From Pseudomonas khorasanensis (GTDB lineage: Bacteria > Pseudomonadota > Gammaproteobacteria > Pseudomonadales > Pseudomonadaceae): a stretch of 64,000 nt of DNA. Shown one piece after another: positions 17,604 through 27,700 of the stretch; position 1 is the first letter of the stretch, and each line of letters starts with the position of its first letter. A program made the position numbers and the translations under genes. The notes under the pieces are model-generated. The model was given only the letters and a program-made list of their open reading frames with translations. It searched no databases and had not been told where the DNA came from. Where the stretch lies: positions 186,001 to 250,000 of the forward strand of contig NZ_JABWQP020000003.1 of assembly GCF_014268505.2 (NCBI RefSeq), read 5' to 3'.

Positions 17604-17651
17604 GGGGGCAGACCATCTCTTTCGGATACTACTAAAAGGTGGTCTGGCCCT
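17604..17651. repeat. Imperfect inverted repeat between two LprI genes
   Basis: GGGGCAGACCATC (left) and GGTGGTCTGGCCC (right) can pair with a loop of about 20 bases. It lies between the LprI genes at 17680-18270 and 16190-17566 and might act as a terminator or attenuator; there is no T run, so I do not call it one. Confidence 0.5.
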
Positions 17652-17679
17652 ATTTCACTACTACCACCGAGACCAGCAA

Positions 17680-18270
17680 TCAAAAAATCGGAATCTGAAA
17701 ACGCATTCTCCCCATGCACCGATCTTTAGCCTCGCCGAATAACCTGGTTGTTATCGCGCAGTTTTCTTCTGCATATTCTTTCCAAGCCGGTCCGAAATCC
17801 TCGTTACCACCGACAAACTTCAAAGCCTCCGGATAGTTCATAGCGGTGGCTTTTTCATTAACTAGCGATACAGCCTTATAAAAACCATCCCCTATGACGC
17901 CGGTCCGAAGATAAACAAGTTCAGCCACACGAAAACTCGTCAACTGTTTCTTACACGACAATTGCTCAATCGGAGACTCTCCGCCCTCTTCATCGTCGTT
18001 TTTGCAATATTCACCCCTAAGGGTTATCCATTTTTTTTGCGTAGAAAGAAGCGCCGCTCTAGTTGCTGAATCGAGTTCAGCAGACAACGCCTTGTATTGC
18101 TCATTCAGGACCTTATCAATTTTTTCAAACGATTTCTGGGAGCAACTGATAATGTCAGGATTCGTTGAACTAACGGCGCTACAATCAACCTCGGCCGACG
18201 CAACGCCGGTGGAAATAAATACGACCGATAAAACAGCAAAGACTTTCTTCGTCACTTCCAGCAATTGCAT
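17680..18270 (-). CDS. LprI-family exported protein, probable immunity to the adjacent lysozyme effector
   Basis: 196 residues with a signal peptide (about 1-26, ending VASA). The mature protein is an LprI/DUF1311 domain with four or more cysteines (VDCSA, ISCSQKSF, YCKND, LSCKKQ) and a TQKKWITLRGEYC block corresponding to QRAW...LRD...C of the family. The ATG at 18270 has a strong GGAGG Shine-Dalgarno 8 bases upstream and lies inside the 3' end of the effector gene (19-base overlap). A periplasmic lysozyme-inhibitor-family protein translated with a lysozyme-domain T6SS effector is best read as its immunity protein (inference; the family precedent is mycobacterial LprI). The DNA is more AT-rich than the T6SS core. 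Confidence 0.8.
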   Translation of the reverse strand: MQLLEVTKKVFAVLSVVFISTGVASAEVDCSAVSSTNPDIISCSQKSFEKIDKVLNEQYKALSAELDSATRAALLSTQKKWITLRGEYCKNDDEEGGESPIEQLSCKKQLTSFRVAELVYLRTGVIGDGFYKAVSLVNEKATAMNYPEALKFVGGNEDFGPAWKEYAEENCAITTRLFGEAKDRCMGRMRFQIPIF

Positions 18271-20903
18271 TTCAACGCCTCCTCAAAAAATACCGCTTCT
18301 TTTTCACGTCTCGTGGCTACACCGGCAGTACTAGGGTCATTCTCCCAAAGCCGCTTCATGCTACGTAGCCGGGAAGGAATCAGTTCGGGTTTATCGTTAT
18401 CGAAATCTTCTTTTATCTGTTTCATCTCTAGCCGCTTCAAAGCCTTCGCTGGCGTACTCCCTGATAAGGAATTGCCTCGATTGACTACAAGGGAAAGTAA
18501 TACGCCCTGACAATCCGGATGCAAATTTATAGCTTTAGGGTATACGTCAACAACTTGTTGGGCATACCGTTTTTTCATGATGACAGCCAACTTTAAAGCG
18601 TTGTCCTTACTGATGGATATCGAGCTGACGTTGTGCACATAATCGCGCGCATCTTGACCTTTCTTGCCAAGAGCACCTTTCAATCTTTCGATCTCTTCAG
18701 GGGTGTACAGGTCCTTCAGCTCTGCATCCACTCTCGCGGCTGTTTGCTGCCCCAGATCGTAACCATAACCTATCGTTATTCCACTGTTGGCATCGGACAA
18801 TGCATATGGGTGTTCCCGATAAGCTTCGATTGCCAACAGAAATTCAAAAAGTTTCTTCGATACTACATATGGCCCAACTGTTGTGTCGAGGGTATACACT
18901 TCAGCCTTACACTTCTCAGGGCAGCCGGACAAGAAACCGCCCAACAAACCAAGCAAATGGATATGCTGAACGTTATTATCACTGGTTATGCCATGTTTCC
19001 CGACCAACTTATCCCACCAACTGAGGCGTTCAATTCGAAGCTTTTCTTCCACCCACTGCTGATGAGGATCCGAGACACTATGCCCCATCAGTTCGTCCAG
19101 CGAATCCCACTTTTCTTTTTTGAACTGCCACTCGCTTTCGTAACGCGTAACCATTTGAGATATCGGCTGAGAAAACCAAGGCTTGCTTAACGCTTCCTTG
19201 ATTTCCGCAGGCGTAAGTTTGTTGTCGCTGTTTTTATCGAGCATTTTGTACAGATGCTGCTTAGCGGGACCGTCATTGGCGTTTCCAACATTGGGTAAAT
19301 ATGTCGCTCGCTCTTCCTCACTCAAATTTTCCTGAGCATGCAGGGATGCAGCGAGGTGGTCCGCATTACTGACAGTTTCTTCAATGAAACTGAAACCTTC
19401 CCACTCAAAGGGTGAATGCCGCGATAACTTGGTATCCGGCTCTGCAAACCATCCATTGAGTTCATTCCCGTCGGCATCACCCAATAATCCGTCCAGGCGC
19501 CACCACAACGTATAGGTAGTGCTTCCTCCCATGACAACAGGAACCTTTATTTTTCTTTCCGCGGGTAAAGCTTCCAGCACTCCGACAGGAACCAGAAAAT
19601 CATAGCCAACTGTTTTGTGCGGATCAGTCACTTTAGGTGGATTGGCAGGACCCATTCCCTCCACGTGAGTAACCACCACGCTGCCTTTCGGAATTTTCAC
19701 TAGCGTTTTTTCAGCTGCTGGCAGTCCCGCAGCCTTCTCTTTGCTCAGCGCGGTAAAGGCCTTCACGTCTTCACAGCTGAACATCTCAACGTGCAGTAGA
19801 TTTTTCGGGGCCGAATCGGAGTGATTCTGATACTTCCCTACATGTCCAATCAGACTGCCCGCGGTAATCGGGAATGGAGTCGCCAAGACATGCACGGCGT
19901 CCTTTTCGGCTGGCTCACTCTTGGCCTCAAGTAGTCCTTCCCAGACATATCCAAGCACCTCTCCCGCTGCCAGCGGCGGAACAGCATTTCCACTGACGAT
20001 CTCCAGCAGTTTCTGGTACTTGCCACGCGTCCCGTCGGTTCCGATTTTAACTTGCGTACCGTGCGGCAAAATTGCTTTCACAGCGCCTGACGGGCTGGCA
20101 GAGGCGCGTACAACAAGACCTTTCTGAGGCGGAGTCATTGGGTCTTTGGCAGCGGCACCAATGACGTAAGTATTGGGAGTTGGACCTGCGGTCATCTCTC
20201 TTTTGAACACCCAGCCTGTACCTGGCGGCAGGTCGCTACTGGCTGGCGTGACGCTGACAACCTTGAGCCAACCATTGTGCTCTTCGCCTGCCTCGACAAC
20301 CGTGCCGCGATTCAAAACTGTCAAGACCGTTGCATACCCGGGCTTTCCTCGTGGTTCCTGGCGGACACGCAAGCCCAGAAGTTCATCGTTGGCAGTTGCC
20401 TTGACCTGCAACGTACCGCCGCTCCAAAAGGCCGGCCGCGGCAGTGCCGGGGTTTCTTCGTAGCTTTTCCATTGCAACAAATGCATATACAGACTGAAAA
20501 AGGTAAGACTCGGGCCGGGAACGGGTGCTGCAGGAGGAGATCCCGCTGGTACCGGCGGCGCTGGCGGCATCGGCACTTCCAATCGGTGTTTGACCAATAC
20601 AAAGCCAGTGGAAAAGTCGGACTGGGTTGTACCGAAATTCGACTTGGGATAGATGCTATCGATTCGATAGGCAACCACTTGACCGTCCGCTATGCATCGG
20701 ACTTCTGTCGAGTCCTGCACCAGACCCGAATCTTCATCGAAATGCACGCCGCCATGCCAAAGCCCATTAGCTCCCAGCGGATAGTAACCATCCTTCGCTT
20801 TGGCTAACGCCATGTAAAACTGCTGCGGATCCGTCGCCTCTGCCGTCCCGACTTTCAATGGATACGCCCATTTTTCTACTTTCTTGCTGGTTGTCTCTGT
20901 CAT
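18252..20903 (-). CDS. T6SS peptidoglycan-hydrolase effector (M23-like / SH3 / EF-hand / lysozyme)
   Basis: 883 residues, no signal peptide. Residues about 44-80 (LWHGGVHF with His50, then ADGQVV), 138-142 (YMHL) and 348-375 (GHVGK, LHVEMF) match in order the split metal-site blocks of M23/LytM domains. Two SH3-like segments (about 175-235 and 262-305) and a Pro-rich loop are inserted within it. An EF-hand loop spans Asp556-Glu567 (DKNSDNKL). Residues about 680-883 form a pesticin/T4-lysozyme-like domain with probable catalytic Glu693 (AIEAYRE) and GITIGYGYDLG. It would cut the cell wall of a target cell. It follows vgrG by 51 bases and overlaps the LprI gene. The architecture recalls Aeromonas TseP (from memory). 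ATG 20903 is preferred to the upstream TTG. Confidence 0.85.
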   Translation of the reverse strand: MTETTSKKVEKWAYPLKVGTAEATDPQQFYMALAKAKDGYYPLGANGLWHGGVHFDEDSGLVQDSTEVRCIADGQVVAYRIDSIYPKSNFGTTQSDFSTGFVLVKHRLEVPMPPAPPVPAGSPPAAPVPGPSLTFFSLYMHLLQWKSYEETPALPRPAFWSGGTLQVKATANDELLGLRVRQEPRGKPGYATVLTVLNRGTVVEAGEEHNGWLKVVSVTPASSDLPPGTGWVFKREMTAGPTPNTYVIGAAAKDPMTPPQKGLVVRASASPSGAVKAILPHGTQVKIGTDGTRGKYQKLLEIVSGNAVPPLAAGEVLGYVWEGLLEAKSEPAEKDAVHVLATPFPITAGSLIGHVGKYQNHSDSAPKNLLHVEMFSCEDVKAFTALSKEKAAGLPAAEKTLVKIPKGSVVVTHVEGMGPANPPKVTDPHKTVGYDFLVPVGVLEALPAERKIKVPVVMGGSTTYTLWWRLDGLLGDADGNELNGWFAEPDTKLSRHSPFEWEGFSFIEETVSNADHLAASLHAQENLSEEERATYLPNVGNANDGPAKQHLYKMLDKNSDNKLTPAEIKEALSKPWFSQPISQMVTRYESEWQFKKEKWDSLDELMGHSVSDPHQQWVEEKLRIERLSWWDKLVGKHGITSDNNVQHIHLLGLLGGFLSGCPEKCKAEVYTLDTTVGPYVVSKKLFEFLLAIEAYREHPYALSDANSGITIGYGYDLGQQTAARVDAELKDLYTPEEIERLKGALGKKGQDARDYVHNVSSISISKDNALKLAVIMKKRYAQQVVDVYPKAINLHPDCQGVLLSLVVNRGNSLSGSTPAKALKRLEMKQIKEDFDNDKPELIPSRLRSMKRLWENDPSTAGVATRREKEAVFFEEALKCNCWK

Positions 20904-20954
20904 TACCAATTACCTGAATTCTGATCCCTGGTGGCTTGGATTGCCGTCGATGTC

Positions 20955-22997
20955 TTACCCGGAAAAATTGAGCATGCGTTTCGGTTTGCGTTTGATCTTT
21001 TCCTCAGACGCATTCAACAACGCCTGATCCATCAAACTCCCCGCCTTATCCTTATCCGCCGCCCCCGGCAGCACCGGCGGTTTGATCCCGATGCCAGTCC
21101 CCGACCCCGCAGAACCACCCGCATTGATCTTGATCACCGGCCCGACCACCGTAACCCCACCGCCATCCAGCTTGATAAAGCTCCCACCCCCAAGAATGGT
21201 CAGCTCCGTCCCGGCCTCAATAACAATCTTGTCTCCAGCCTTGAGGTGTATCTCTTTCCCCACGCTGGTCAGTTGCGCCGTGCCCAGCTTCACATGCTGG
21301 TTCTGCCCAATCGTCAAATGATCGTCCAGCTTCGCTTCAACCTTGCGGTCGGCAATCGTGGTGCGATGTTCTTCAGCCTTGAGTTCGGTGTAGGTGTTCT
21401 TCACCACCGTGTCATGACGTTCATTGCCGACGCGAATTTTCTGGTCGTGCTCAACGTTCTCATCCCAATCGCGCTGGGCGTGGATGTAGATCTGCTCCGC
21501 ACCTTTCTTGTCTTCGATGCGCAGTTCGTTGTATCCACCGCCACCCGGTGAGCTGAGGGTTTTGAAGACGCTGCGAGTCTTGTTCGCCGGCAGGGCGTAC
21601 GGCACCGGGTTTTCCTTGTGGTACAGGCAGCCGGTGACGAGGGGTTGGTCGGGGTCGCCTTCGAGGAAGGTGACGAGGACTTCCATGCCGATGCGCGGGA
21701 TGGAGATCGCACCGTAGCGGTCGCCGGCCCACGAGCTGGAGACGCGCAGCCAGCAGCTGGTTTTGTCGTCGGCCAGGCCTTCGCGGTCCCAGTGGAATTG
21801 CACTTTGATGCGGCCGTACTGGTCGCAGTGGATTTCTTCGCCTTTGGGGCCGGTGACCATGGCGGTCTGGCTGCCGAGGACGCGCGGTTTCGGGTGTTCG
21901 AGGGCCGGACGGTAAAACACGTCCCACGGGGTGGCGAGGAAGCGGTTGCGGTAGCCCTGGTGGAAGTCGTCTTTTTCGTCGGTGGTGTCGCTGGTCACAC
22001 CTTCTTCGAGGACTTGTGGCTGTTTGCCTTCGTGGACGATTTCTGTGAGCAGCCACAGGTCGTTCCACTCGGTGCGCGGATGGTCGGACATTTCCATGAA
22101 GTGACCGCTGACGAGTTTGGTCTGGTCGCCTCGACCTTCGGCCTGGCGGTAGTCGGCGCGATGGCGTTCGAGGGCGCGCTGGCTGAGGAACTTGCCGCGC
22201 GCGCGGTCGATGAAGCGGCCAGGGTAGTCGTAGTCTTCCAGATCCGGCTCGGTGCTCTCGGCATCGGGTTTGTACGCCGCTTCCATTTGCAGACGCGGTT
22301 TTTCGAAATCGTAGTCACGGCGCGTGGTGCGGGTGGTGCGGGTTTCCAGGCGCAGTTTGAAGCCTTTGATTACTGGCTCGTCGGCGACCATGCCGCTGCC
22401 TTGCACGTACGCAGTCGGCTGGCCGAGGTTCTGGAACACGGTCTGGTCGTCGCCGAACACCAGCAGGTGAGCTTTTTCGCTGTGCTGGAAGTGGTAGTGA
22501 ATGCCTTCTTCTTCGCACAGGCGCTGGACGAAATGCAGGTCGGTTTCGTCGTACTGCACGCAGTAGTCGCGATCCGGGCACGGCTGGCTGAGCTGAAAGC
22601 TGTAGGCGTTGCCCTTGATGCCGTGTTCTTCGAGGATCAGCGCGATGATTTTCGGCGCCGACATCTGCTGGTAAATGCGCTGGTTGGTGCGGTGATGCAG
22701 GTATTGCAGTTGCGGCACGATCGAGACTTTGTAGCGGGTCAGGCGCTTGCCGGCATCGCCCTGGGCGACGCGGTAAATCTGCCCGTGAATGCCCGAACCT
22801 TGGGGATCGAACGCCAGAAACGCCTGTTTGTGCAGCAGTTGTTCGAGGTCCAGATCGGGGTTTTCGCTGACCAGTTCGAGGTCGAAGCGATACGGCTGGC
22901 TGATGCCTTCGGTGCCGGTGAACGACAGCACTTGCAGGTCGCCGACGTAGTCTTCGACCTTGAGGCTGAAGTGGGTTTCGTTAGCTGAGTTGAACAT
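20955..22997 (-). CDS. vgrG: VgrG spike protein (TssI), downstream copy
   Basis: VgrG/TssI of 680 residues forming the tip of the T6SS tube. It contains the gp27-like domain (about 8-380), the OB-fold gp5-like segment (GEEIHCDQYGRIKVQFHWDR, then SWAGDRYGAISIPRIGMEVLV) and the triple-stranded beta-helix needle. It ends in a short Gly-rich tail (NAGGSAGSGTGIGI) and about 45 more residues. That C-terminal extension has no catalytic domain and probably docks cargo. The effector gene follows directly, so the hydrolase is its likely cargo. It lies 28 bases after the kinase gene at the end of the T6SS operon. Confidence 0.95.
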   Translation of the reverse strand: MFNSANETHFSLKVEDYVGDLQVLSFTGTEGISQPYRFDLELVSENPDLDLEQLLHKQAFLAFDPQGSGIHGQIYRVAQGDAGKRLTRYKVSIVPQLQYLHHRTNQRIYQQMSAPKIIALILEEHGIKGNAYSFQLSQPCPDRDYCVQYDETDLHFVQRLCEEEGIHYHFQHSEKAHLLVFGDDQTVFQNLGQPTAYVQGSGMVADEPVIKGFKLRLETRTTRTTRRDYDFEKPRLQMEAAYKPDAESTEPDLEDYDYPGRFIDRARGKFLSQRALERHRADYRQAEGRGDQTKLVSGHFMEMSDHPRTEWNDLWLLTEIVHEGKQPQVLEEGVTSDTTDEKDDFHQGYRNRFLATPWDVFYRPALEHPKPRVLGSQTAMVTGPKGEEIHCDQYGRIKVQFHWDREGLADDKTSCWLRVSSSWAGDRYGAISIPRIGMEVLVTFLEGDPDQPLVTGCLYHKENPVPYALPANKTRSVFKTLSSPGGGGYNELRIEDKKGAEQIYIHAQRDWDENVEHDQKIRVGNERHDTVVKNTYTELKAEEHRTTIADRKVEAKLDDHLTIGQNQHVKLGTAQLTSVGKEIHLKAGDKIVIEAGTELTILGGGSFIKLDGGGVTVVGPVIKINAGGSAGSGTGIGIKPPVLPGAADKDKAGSLMDQALLNASEEKIKRKPKRMLNFSG

Positions 22998-23025
22998 CGT
23001 GTGCTCCCTGTTCGAATGTCATCCG

Positions 23026-24027
23026 TTACGCCCGAAGTCGCAGACGTTGCAGCCAGGACGAAGTGGCGCCCAAGGCGTCACGCAATTGTGCGGCAGTAAT
23101 GTTGCGCTCTGCCGGGTTGAAGCTCAGCGCGGTTTGCAGCGCTGGCCAGCCGTGTTTCGGTAGATTCTTCGGTGCGTGCAGCTCGCGCTCCAGGTGCTCG
23201 TCGCGGGCCTGGGTCGAAGGCAGGCGGCGGAACGGGTGTTTGCCGCTCGCCAGTTCATAGATCACGCAGGCCACGCCGTACACGTCCGCGCTGGCCGACA
23301 ACGGTTGGCCCTCAAGCAGTTCCGGGGCGGCGTAGCCTGGGGTCCAGGCGTTGAAGCGCTCGCGGCTCAGGTGCGGCAGGCCGGGCAGCACGCCCTCCTC
23401 TGCCTGGCCCAGGCCGAAGTCGAAAAGACGCAGGCCGTCTTCGCTGAGCATCACGTTGCTGGGTTTCATGTCGCCATGCAGGACGCCGCGACAGTGGGCG
23501 TAGGCCAGCGTATCGAGCAGCGGCAGGACGATGTCGCGCAGTTCTTTCCACGGCAGGCCAAGGGGCCGCTCGCAGAGTAATTTGTCCAGGGTCAGGCCAC
23601 GCATGTATTCCATGGTGATGAAGGCCCGCTGGCAATCGGTGTCGACTTCAAAGGTATGCGCACGCACGACGTTGTCGTGGCGCAGGCGCCGGGTCAGGGC
23701 GAACTCGCCGTAGAGCAAGGCACTGGCGTCCGGCGATTCGGCAAATTCTTCGCTGAGAATTTTCAGCGCAACGTAAGGGTCGGGATCGCCAAACTGCTCG
23801 TGCAGCAAATCCCGCGCCCGGTAAACGGCGCCCATGCCACCGGCCCCGAGCAGACGCTCGAGGCGGTAGCGACCGGCGAGTACATCCGGCAGCGCACCGA
23901 TGCTGGCCCTGGTCGGTGCCAGCAATGGTTCGGCCTTGTTGCCCTTGGAGAAGGCGAAGTAGGTCAGGTTGTTGGCCTGCTCTTCGCTGATCAGCAAGTC
24001 GTCGACTGGCGATTCGAGTTCAGTCAT
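23026..24027 (-). CDS. stk1: T6SS serine/threonine kinase (Stk1/PpkA-type)
   Basis: Hanks-type kinase of 333 residues. Visible motifs are the glycine loop LLGAGGMGAVYRARD, the catalytic loop HGDMKPSNVML (HGD instead of HRD) and LFDFGLG in place of DFG. There is no membrane helix or sensor domain, unlike PpkA of HSI-I, so the length and form are those of HSI-II Stk1. With the phosphatase gene just upstream (ATGA overlap) it forms the threonine-phosphorylation switch that acts on FHA-domain T6SS proteins. The gene lies between the phosphatase and vgrG, as at PAO1 HSI-II. The symbol is by order and form. Confidence 0.88.
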   Translation of the reverse strand: MTELESPVDDLLISEEQANNLTYFAFSKGNKAEPLLAPTRASIGALPDVLAGRYRLERLLGAGGMGAVYRARDLLHEQFGDPDPYVALKILSEEFAESPDASALLYGEFALTRRLRHDNVVRAHTFEVDTDCQRAFITMEYMRGLTLDKLLCERPLGLPWKELRDIVLPLLDTLAYAHCRGVLHGDMKPSNVMLSEDGLRLFDFGLGQAEEGVLPGLPHLSRERFNAWTPGYAAPELLEGQPLSASADVYGVACVIYELASGKHPFRRLPSTQARDEHLERELHAPKNLPKHGWPALQTALSFNPAERNITAAQLRDALGATSSWLQRLRLRA

Positions 24028-24752
24028 TGGCGGATCACCACGGCAGTCAGGTTGTCACGCGCGGCGCCACGCAGGGCACCGTCGAACAAACGTTCCAGCG
24101 CCACGTGCGGCGCGCTGAGGCTGAGCGCGTTGCCCAGTGCGTCGCTGCTCAGGCCCTGATACAAACCATCGCTGCAGAGCAAAAACACATCGCCCGGATA
24201 GACCTCGAGTTCCAGCACATCCAGGGTCAGCGTTTCAGCGGCGCCGACGGCTCGGGTCAGGGCTTGAGCCGCCGGGTGTGCCGCCGCCTGTTCGGCGCTC
24301 ATTTGCTGTTCGTCGATCAGTTGCTGTTGCAGTGAATGGTCCTTGGACAGCTGATACAGACGCTGTCCACGCCACATGTAGCAACGGCTGTCGCCGGCCC
24401 AGATGCAGGCCGCGCGATTGCCTTCCACCAGCAGCGCCACGACGGTGCTGCCCATGATGCTGTCGTGACGGCCGGCGGTGACGGTCAACTCCTGCCCCAG
24501 CCGCCGGTTCAGCCAGTGCAGGCACTGGCGAATGGCTTTGAGGCGTTCGTCGAAGTCGTCGTGCTGCGGCAACTCAGCCAGGCTGGCGACGATCAACTGG
24601 CTGGCGATGTCGCCACCCTGATGACCGCCCATGCCGTCCGCGACCACCCACAGCCCGTGCTGCGGGGAATCGAGAAAGGCATCTTCGTTGCGCGCCCGAA
24701 CCTTGCCCGGATCGGTACGCGCCGCGCTGCGCCAGGGACTGGCCACGAGCAT
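24024..24752 (-). CDS. stp1: T6SS PP2C-type phosphatase (Stp1/PppA-type)
   Basis: PPM/PP2C family phosphatase of 242 residues. The metal-binding motifs appear in order: RNEDAF, DGMGGHQGGDIAS, AGDSRCYMW, SDGLYQGL and RDNLTAVVI. It removes the phosphate placed by the neighbouring kinase. It starts at the tssM stop (TGATG) and its own stop overlaps the kinase start, so tssM, phosphatase and kinase are translationally coupled. The order and lengths match Stp1 of HSI-II. Confidence 0.9.
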   Translation of the reverse strand: MLVASPWRSAARTDPGKVRARNEDAFLDSPQHGLWVVADGMGGHQGGDIASQLIVASLAELPQHDDFDERLKAIRQCLHWLNRRLGQELTVTAGRHDSIMGSTVVALLVEGNRAACIWAGDSRCYMWRGQRLYQLSKDHSLQQQLIDEQQMSAEQAAAHPAAQALTRAVGAAETLTLDVLELEVYPGDVFLLCSDGLYQGLSSDALGNALSLSAPHVALERLFDGALRGAARDNLTAVVIRQ

Positions 24753-27700
24753 CAGAGCTGCACCGGCATACGGAAGGTGCGCAGCACGCCCAGGTCAAAC
24801 GGGTTCGGCGTGCGCTGGCTGGTCAGCAGGTAGTTGGCGCGCAGGCCGCCTACATCAGCTTTCAGCACCAGCACGTCACGGCCGGTCAGGTACTCGGTCT
24901 GCATCAAGTCGAACAGACGGAACAGCGACCATGGGCCGGAGTTCTTCTCGATACCGATCGGGCGCCCCGCCATTTTGTCCATGACCAGACTGGTGCGACC
25001 GTCTTCAGCGTCGGTCGGCCATTTGAAAGTCATTGGCAGGATCGGGCCGTGGCGGTATTCCATGGTCTTGTCGCCGAACTTGAATTCGGAACGGCTGACC
25101 GCCGGATCGAGGGTGTACGGCTCCAGTTTGAACTGCACGGTCGGCTCGGCCGGGTTGATGGAGAAGAAGCTCTGGCGAATCGTCAGCGCTGCGGCCATCT
25201 GATCGAGGTAGACCTTGGACACCGGCAGGCTGTGACCGTCGACACTGCGCATGCGGTAGTTGCCCGGATCGCCGCTGACGAACGGGCGCATGTAGCTGTC
25301 GAAGAAACGGTCGACGATGCCTTGAGCCTTGAAGAACTCGCGGAAGTCGCTGATCGCCACGTCGCTGGTGCTGCTGGCGCTGAACGGATAACGCTTGCTG
25401 ATGGTTTTGCCATAAACGCTGTACAGCTCGTTCTGATAACGGCCGTTCAGGTATTGATAGGCATCATTGAGCACCAGGCGCCACGAGTCTTCGGCCAGCA
25501 CGTTGAACCACACGCTCAGTGGACGCGGCAGACGGCCGGAAGCGTTGCGCAGGTTGGTCAGCGCGTCACGCTGGCCGCTCATGCGGGTCTTGGCCATCTC
25601 AAACGCGGCTTGCTCCGGCGAACTGGAACGGGCCAGACCGGCCAGTTGCAATTGCAGGTCGTTGAGCGCGTTGAACGCCGGCGTCAGGTCAGCGCCTGGG
25701 CCGTTGTTGTCATCGAGCAAACGATGCAGCGGTTCGAAGCGACGTTGCAGGGATTTCTTCGCGGTGTCCGGCAGGTTCTTCGCCACGGTCAGCGCCGAAG
25801 CCTTGTCGGCGGCAGCCGCGGCGAGTTTGCCGACCTTGCCCAGTTTGCCTTTCTGCTCGGCCAGCGCGTCAGCCGCATCACCGGCTTCTTCGACTGGATC
25901 CGCAGCGGCTTCGAAGCGGGTGTTTTCACGCACTTCGGTGAGCAACGCGAGCACCGGCGAATTGGCCGACGTCAGCCCCGCCAGTTGCTCGGCACCTTCA
26001 CCGGCGTCGCTGATCGGCGGCAATGCGACCTGGCCAACGGCCTCGCTCCAGTAGTTGGCGTAGTCGCGGAAGTACAGCTGCTCCAGCTCGACCATCAGAC
26101 GACGCAAGTCCATGTCGCTGATGCCCGCGCCTTCGCCCAGCACCCAGTTGTCACGCAGAATATCGGTAACCAGCGCTGCGCCCTGAACCGAGAAATACTG
26201 TTGATAACCCTGCTGGGTGTAGAACCCCGGGATCACGTATTCGGTGCCGATGAACAGTGAGCCTTGCGGGCCGAGGTGTTGGCTGAAACGGTAGTCCGGC
26301 AGGTTGCGCGCCTGCTCGCGGAGCATGCGATAGACCACGTTGGCCAGCGATTCGCTGCGCAAGACCTGACGCGCCTGCGTCACCAGTTGATCATTCAGCG
26401 GATAGATGAACGGTTGCTTGAGCAGACGCTCAAGGTGAGTGTTCAAACCATTCTGCACGGCGGTGTTGCCGGTGTAGCGCTGCGACCAGTCAGTGGCGAC
26501 CCAGTCCTTGAGCCACGCCGCGTCGCGACGGTCCTTCATGTTCAACATCAGGTACGCACGCAGGCTGTTGAGCAGGCGATCGCGGTCTTTCATGTTGGCG
26601 CGGATCTGCCCTTCGAGCATGGTCGCCACCCGTGGCAGCAGTTGCGCTTCAAGCTCGCGTTCGTAAGCGGTCTTGACCACCGGATTGATGTCTTCACCCT
26701 GATACAGGCCGCCGCGTTCGTGGTACGACACGTCGCCTTTTTTCGGGAACACCTGGGTCGCGGCGTAGCTGGTGTCGAGGACTTTCAGCACGCCCATGGC
26801 GTCATCGCGCGGCGACACGGCCGAGCGTTGTTGCGTCCAGTTCTGCGCCAGCGTGCGCAGGTTTTCCAGGCGCTCGTAGTTGGCCGAGAAACCACCGGCC
26901 CAGAGCATGCCGAACAAGGCAAGTGCCGCCAGTGCGCCGACGTACAGCGCACGCTGGCCCCAGTGGATGCGGCTGCGTTCACGCTTGTCCAGGCCGGCCA
27001 GATTGGCTTCCGGGAAGATCACCTGGCTGAGCAAATGGTGAATGAAGCGCGACCGGCCGCTGCGCAGGGTCGGCAGCACACCGGCGTTCATGCCGAGGCT
27101 GGCGCCGATGCCGGCGGTGGTCGAATCCATTTCCTGTGTCAGGTGCGGTGCGCTGGTCAGGTAAAAACCACGCAGTTGCGTTGCACGCTGATAGCGGTTG
27201 CCGGTGAACGCCATGTCGACGAACAGGCACAGGCGCTCGCCGATCTGCCCCAATTGATGCGGGAAGTCGAGGATGCGGCCACGGCGCTGGGTGTCGCGCT
27301 CGGAGTGCATGCGCATGATCACCTGGCTGTTGAGGCGACGCAGCAGTTCTTCGAACTCGTTGCGCAGCACAGCCACGTCGGTGCCGACCTGCTCCTTGCG
27401 GAAACTGGTGCCGAGCACCTGATCGCTTTCTTCGCGGGTCAGTTGATCGAAGAACTCGTCGAAGCCCAGCAGCTTGTCAGCCTTGCTCAACACCAGATAC
27501 ACCGGCACATCGACGTGCAGCTTTTGATGCACGTCCTGCAGACGGCTGCGCACCTGACGCGCCAGAGTTTCGATGTCCTGCTCGCTGCCAGCGGTCAGGG
27601 TTTCAACCGGAATGGTCACCAGGACGCCATTCAACGGACGGCCGCGACGGCGCTTGCGCAGCAGCTCGAGCAAGGTGGTCCAGGCGTTGCCGTCGACTTC

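Noticed and set aside
21618..22988. Long open frame on the plus strand opposite vgrG (456 residues)
   Set aside because: It is the antisense shadow of the vgrG coding sequence; Val/Ala/Phe-rich composition and no family resemblance. The same holds for long antisense frames at 33988-35913, 37859-39451, 26264-28432 and 13053-15212.
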